Below, piece after piece: positions 61,857 to 64,000 of a stretch of 64,000 nucleotides of DNA; position 1 is the stretch's first letter; every line of letters starts with the position of its first letter. The stretch is from Helicobacter sp. 11S02629-2 (GTDB lineage Bacteria > Campylobacterota > Campylobacteria > Campylobacterales > Helicobacteraceae), in assembly GCF_002272875.1 (NCBI RefSeq), contig NZ_MLAN01000005.1:1-64000 (forward strand). The letters run 5' to 3'. The position numbers and the translations under genes were made by a program. Under the pieces are notes generated by a model. That model was not told the origin of the DNA. It saw only the letters and a list, made by a program, of their open reading frames with translations, and searched no databases.

Positions 61857-62528
61857 TCATTTATTTTTTTTGAATTTAGAGATGATGCTATAAACTATGC
61901 CTATGATGATGACTACGGCTACTATGATAAGCATGATATTTTTTGCTTGAGACTTTATATCAAGCTGGGTTGCGTCTTTATTAGAGCCCATAAAAGCTCC
62001 TGCTATCTCATTTAAACTTTGTGCATCCCCTAGAGTGTTGCCTAGATAGTAGCCAAAGTAGCTAAGCACTGCTACCCATACTAAAGCACCTAGTAAGGTA
62101 TAAAGGCAAAACTTCCAAAGCTTCATCTTTGCAAGTCCTGCAGGAAGTGAGATATAGTGTCTTATAAGTGGCAAAAGACGCCCTATAAAAGTGCTTATAG
62201 GTCCATGACGCATAAAAAAGCCTTCAGTTTTTAAAAGTGTGCTTTCTTTCATTAAAAAGTACTTGCCATATTTTAAGACTATAAGTCGCCCAAACTTTAA
62301 GGCTATATAGTAGTTTATAAGTGCACCTGCTAAAGACCCTAGCGTACCAGAAAGTATAACTAAGCTCATATCCATCTTGCCTTGATAGACTAGATAACCA
62401 GCAGGGATCATAACTACTTCGCTAGGAAGGGGGATGATGCTAGATTCTATAGCCATTAGGATAAAGATGCCAACGTAGCCTAAGGTGTCGATGGCGTCTA
62501 TTATAAACTGAAGTATGCTAGCTATCAT
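61857..62528 (-). CDS. DedA-family membrane protein, copy 1
   Basis: A 223-residue protein with about five membrane segments. It has the family landmarks ESSIIPLPSEVVMIPAGYL near residue 28, FGRLIVLKYGKYFLM, and RLLPLIRHYISLPAGLAKMKLWKF near residue 120 with the conserved arginine and proline pattern. DedA proteins are undecaprenyl-phosphate or phospholipid flippases in several bacteria. It is closely similar to the gene 132 bases upstream, clearly a tandem duplicate. Confidence 0.92.
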   Translation of the reverse strand: MIASILQFIIDAIDTLGYVGIFILMAIESSIIPLPSEVVMIPAGYLVYQGKMDMSLVILSGTLGSLAGALINYYIALKFGRLIVLKYGKYFLMKESTLLKTEGFFMRHGPISTFIGRLLPLIRHYISLPAGLAKMKLWKFCLYTLLGALVWVAVLSYFGYYLGNTLGDAQSLNEIAGAFMGSNKDATQLDIKSQAKNIMLIIVAVVIIIGIVYSIISKFKKNK

Positions 62529-62660
62529 ATGTGATTAGATCCTTTAAAAAGCTTTTTAACTTTAAGTATAACAAAAGCTAAAAGGTTGTGGTTGTTTTCG
62601 TTGCAAAGTGTTATGTTTGTAGACTATGTTAGTTTTTGTAGATTTTATAAAAAATAATTA

Positions 62661-63350
62661 CTACTTTTTAGATTCCATATCTTTAGACTTTTTAAGTCTT
62701 ATAAGTAAAGCAGCAACTATGCCAATGACTACAACAACTGCTAAGACTATATAGATAATCAGTCTTGCTTTGTGTTTGATGTCTGCTTGCATACTATCTT
62801 TAGTGTCCCCTACAAAAGCTCCTGCTATCTCATTTACATTATGTACGTTAGATAGGCTATGTCCAAGATAGTAGCCAAAGTAGCTAAGCACACACACCCA
62901 TAAAAATGCCCCTATAAAAGTAAAAAAGCAAAACTTCCAAAGACTCATCTTTGCAAGTCCTGCAGGCAAAGATATATAGTGTCTTAGGACTGGAAAGAAG
63001 CGTGATACAAAGATACTAACTGAACCATACTTTGTAAAAAAGCCTTCAGTTTTTAAAAGTGTGCTTTCTTTTATAAGCACATATTTTCCATACTTTAAAA
63101 CTATCAAGCGCCCAAATTTATAAGCTATAAAGTAGTTTATAAGTGCACCAAAAAGAGAGCCTAGTGCACCTACTATCAAAAGTATAGGCATAGACATTTC
63201 ACCTTGATAGGCTAGATAACCAGCAGGGATCATAACTACTTCGCTAGGAAGAGGGATAAAACTAGATTCTATAGCCATTAATATAAAGATGCCAACGTAG
63301 CCTAAGTGGTCAATGATTTGAATGATGAAGTGCAGCACAGTGGCCATCAT
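62661..63350 (-). CDS. DedA-family membrane protein, copy 2
   Basis: A 229-residue paralogue of the adjoining DedA gene. It shares ESSFIPLPSEVVMIPAGYLAYQG, the LIVLKYGKY segment and RFFPVLRHYISLPAGLAKMSLWKF, and even the soluble loop INEIAGAF-type sequence near residue 175. Differences are spread across the protein, so the duplication is not recent enough for gene conversion to have erased them, although several DNA stretches remain identical. The start at 63350 has a second ATG immediately after it. Confidence 0.92.
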   Translation of the reverse strand: MMATVLHFIIQIIDHLGYVGIFILMAIESSFIPLPSEVVMIPAGYLAYQGEMSMPILLIVGALGSLFGALINYFIAYKFGRLIVLKYGKYVLIKESTLLKTEGFFTKYGSVSIFVSRFFPVLRHYISLPAGLAKMSLWKFCFFTFIGAFLWVCVLSYFGYYLGHSLSNVHNVNEIAGAFVGDTKDSMQADIKHKARLIIYIVLAVVVVIGIVAALLIRLKKSKDMESKK

Positions 63351-63553
63351 GGCTTTTAAACCTTAACTAAAATTTTAGGCGTTTTATAACGTAGTATAAC
63401 TAAGCTATAATAAAAACTAATAACTTTGCTTTTTATATAAGATTACAAGCTTAAAAACTTAGTACTTAACTCACGCATTTTTCTTGCTTTTTTAGGCTGC
63501 TTTTTGTAGTCGCTATGACAAGAACTAAAAAGAATTAAATGGAGGTGATTATT

Positions 63554-64000
63554 ATGGAATCTGTATTTGATGGTGTGATGAAATTTTATGAAGAAGACTA
63601 CAACAAACACAAGAGTTTCTATGAAGGATTAAGAGAAAACAAGCCTCATATACTTTTTATCTCCTGCGTTGATGCAAGAGTAGATCCAAATCGCCTTGTG
63701 CAAGCAAAGCCCGGTGAGCTTTACGCAATAAGAAATCTTGGCAATATCATCCCGCCTTATGATGATCCAAATAACAGCGGTAGCATAGGAACTACTTCAG
63801 CCATAGAGTACGCAGTCTGCGTGCTAAATATAAAGACTATAATAATCTGCGGGCATAATAACTGTGGGGCGTGTCGATCTATATATAAAAGTGATGAAGA
63901 ACTTGATAGCCTTCCTCATGTAAAAAAGTGGCTTGAGTTTATGCATCCAGTGCGTGATAAAGTCTTAGCGTTAAATCCAGATTCTACAACTAAAAGACAG
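63554..64000 (+). CDS. Beta-class carbonic anhydrase, N-terminal part
   Basis: The frame is open to the right edge, 149 codons. Zinc-site motifs are present: CVDARVDPNRL near residues 39-49 (the CxDxR pair) and CGHNNCGACRSI near residues 98-109 (the HxxC pair). AIRNLGNIIPP and the GSIGTTSAIEYAV region complete the match to bacterial beta-carbonic anhydrases. It interconverts CO2 and bicarbonate in the cytoplasm, important for capnophilic Campylobacterota. The start has an unusually full ribosome binding site, GGAGGTGAT (63541-63549), 4 bases before ATG. Confidence 0.93.
   Translation, partial: MESVFDGVMKFYEEDYNKHKSFYEGLRENKPHILFISCVDARVDPNRLVQAKPGELYAIRNLGNIIPPYDDPNNSGSIGTTSAIEYAVCVLNIKTIIICGHNNCGACRSIYKSDEELDSLPHVKKWLEFMHPVRDKVLALNPDSTTKRQ

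Overview
The window reads as chromosome of a Campylobacterota species, most likely Helicobacter or a close relative. The evidence is low G+C (about 36 percent by eye), a nuo operon with the short NuoE/NuoF stand-ins of that class, a tandem dynamin-like GTPase cluster related to Cj0411/Cj0412 of Campylobacter jejuni, PseI for flagellar pseudaminic acid, a C. jejuni-type L-fucose locus, RpoN-controlled flgG, and remnants of a Helicobacter-type type III restriction system. I see no tRNA, rRNA, prophage integrase, transposase or CRISPR array. About 95 percent is protein coding, with many genes touching or overlapping.

Layout. 1-1562: tail of a chemotaxis receptor, then a YeiH-family membrane protein. 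1610-7373: a leftward operon encoding a PxpA/B/C-type lactamase (5-oxoprolinase family) plus a small biotinyl-carrier protein, facing a rightward gabT-gabD pair; together they could turn a lactam such as 2-pyrrolidone into GABA and then succinate. 7526-14249: an IclR regulator divergent from a fucose-type operon (aldolase, UxaA-like dehydratase, sugar dehydrogenase, FucP, and a lactonase fused to a RhaM-type mutarotase). 14333-18269: a scrambled restriction locus in which a complete type II methyltransferase-endonuclease pair sits between the 5' end of a type III mod gene and the decayed 3' end of its res gene. 18353-20437: a small membrane protein, then flgG and a flgF/flgG2-like gene behind a clear sigma-54 promoter. 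20536-26017: FecE/FecD-type transporter, a WD40 protein of unknown role, and ispG.

26224-32188: three consecutive leftward dynamin-like GTPases, one with a duplicated C-terminal tail, behind an upstream region with an A13 tract inside an inverted repeat. 32566-34272: pseI and a YggS-type PLP-homeostasis gene, divergent. 34481-53165: a 14-gene nuo operon plus pdxA. Its electron-input end is unusual: a 75-residue NuoE-like protein, a 724-residue fusion of a NuoF remnant to a GltD-like NADPH/FAD module, and two different NuoG proteins in tandem. 53270-64000: ilvD, a KgtP-like permease, a leftward group dedA-dedA-alaS-kdsB-glycosyltransferase, and the start of a beta-carbonic anhydrase.

A second theme is dispersed: the word AGATTCTA/TAGAATCT recurs throughout coding and non-coding DNA and is paired as inverted repeats at several gene ends, a pattern resembling the uptake-sequence terminators of other competent bacteria.
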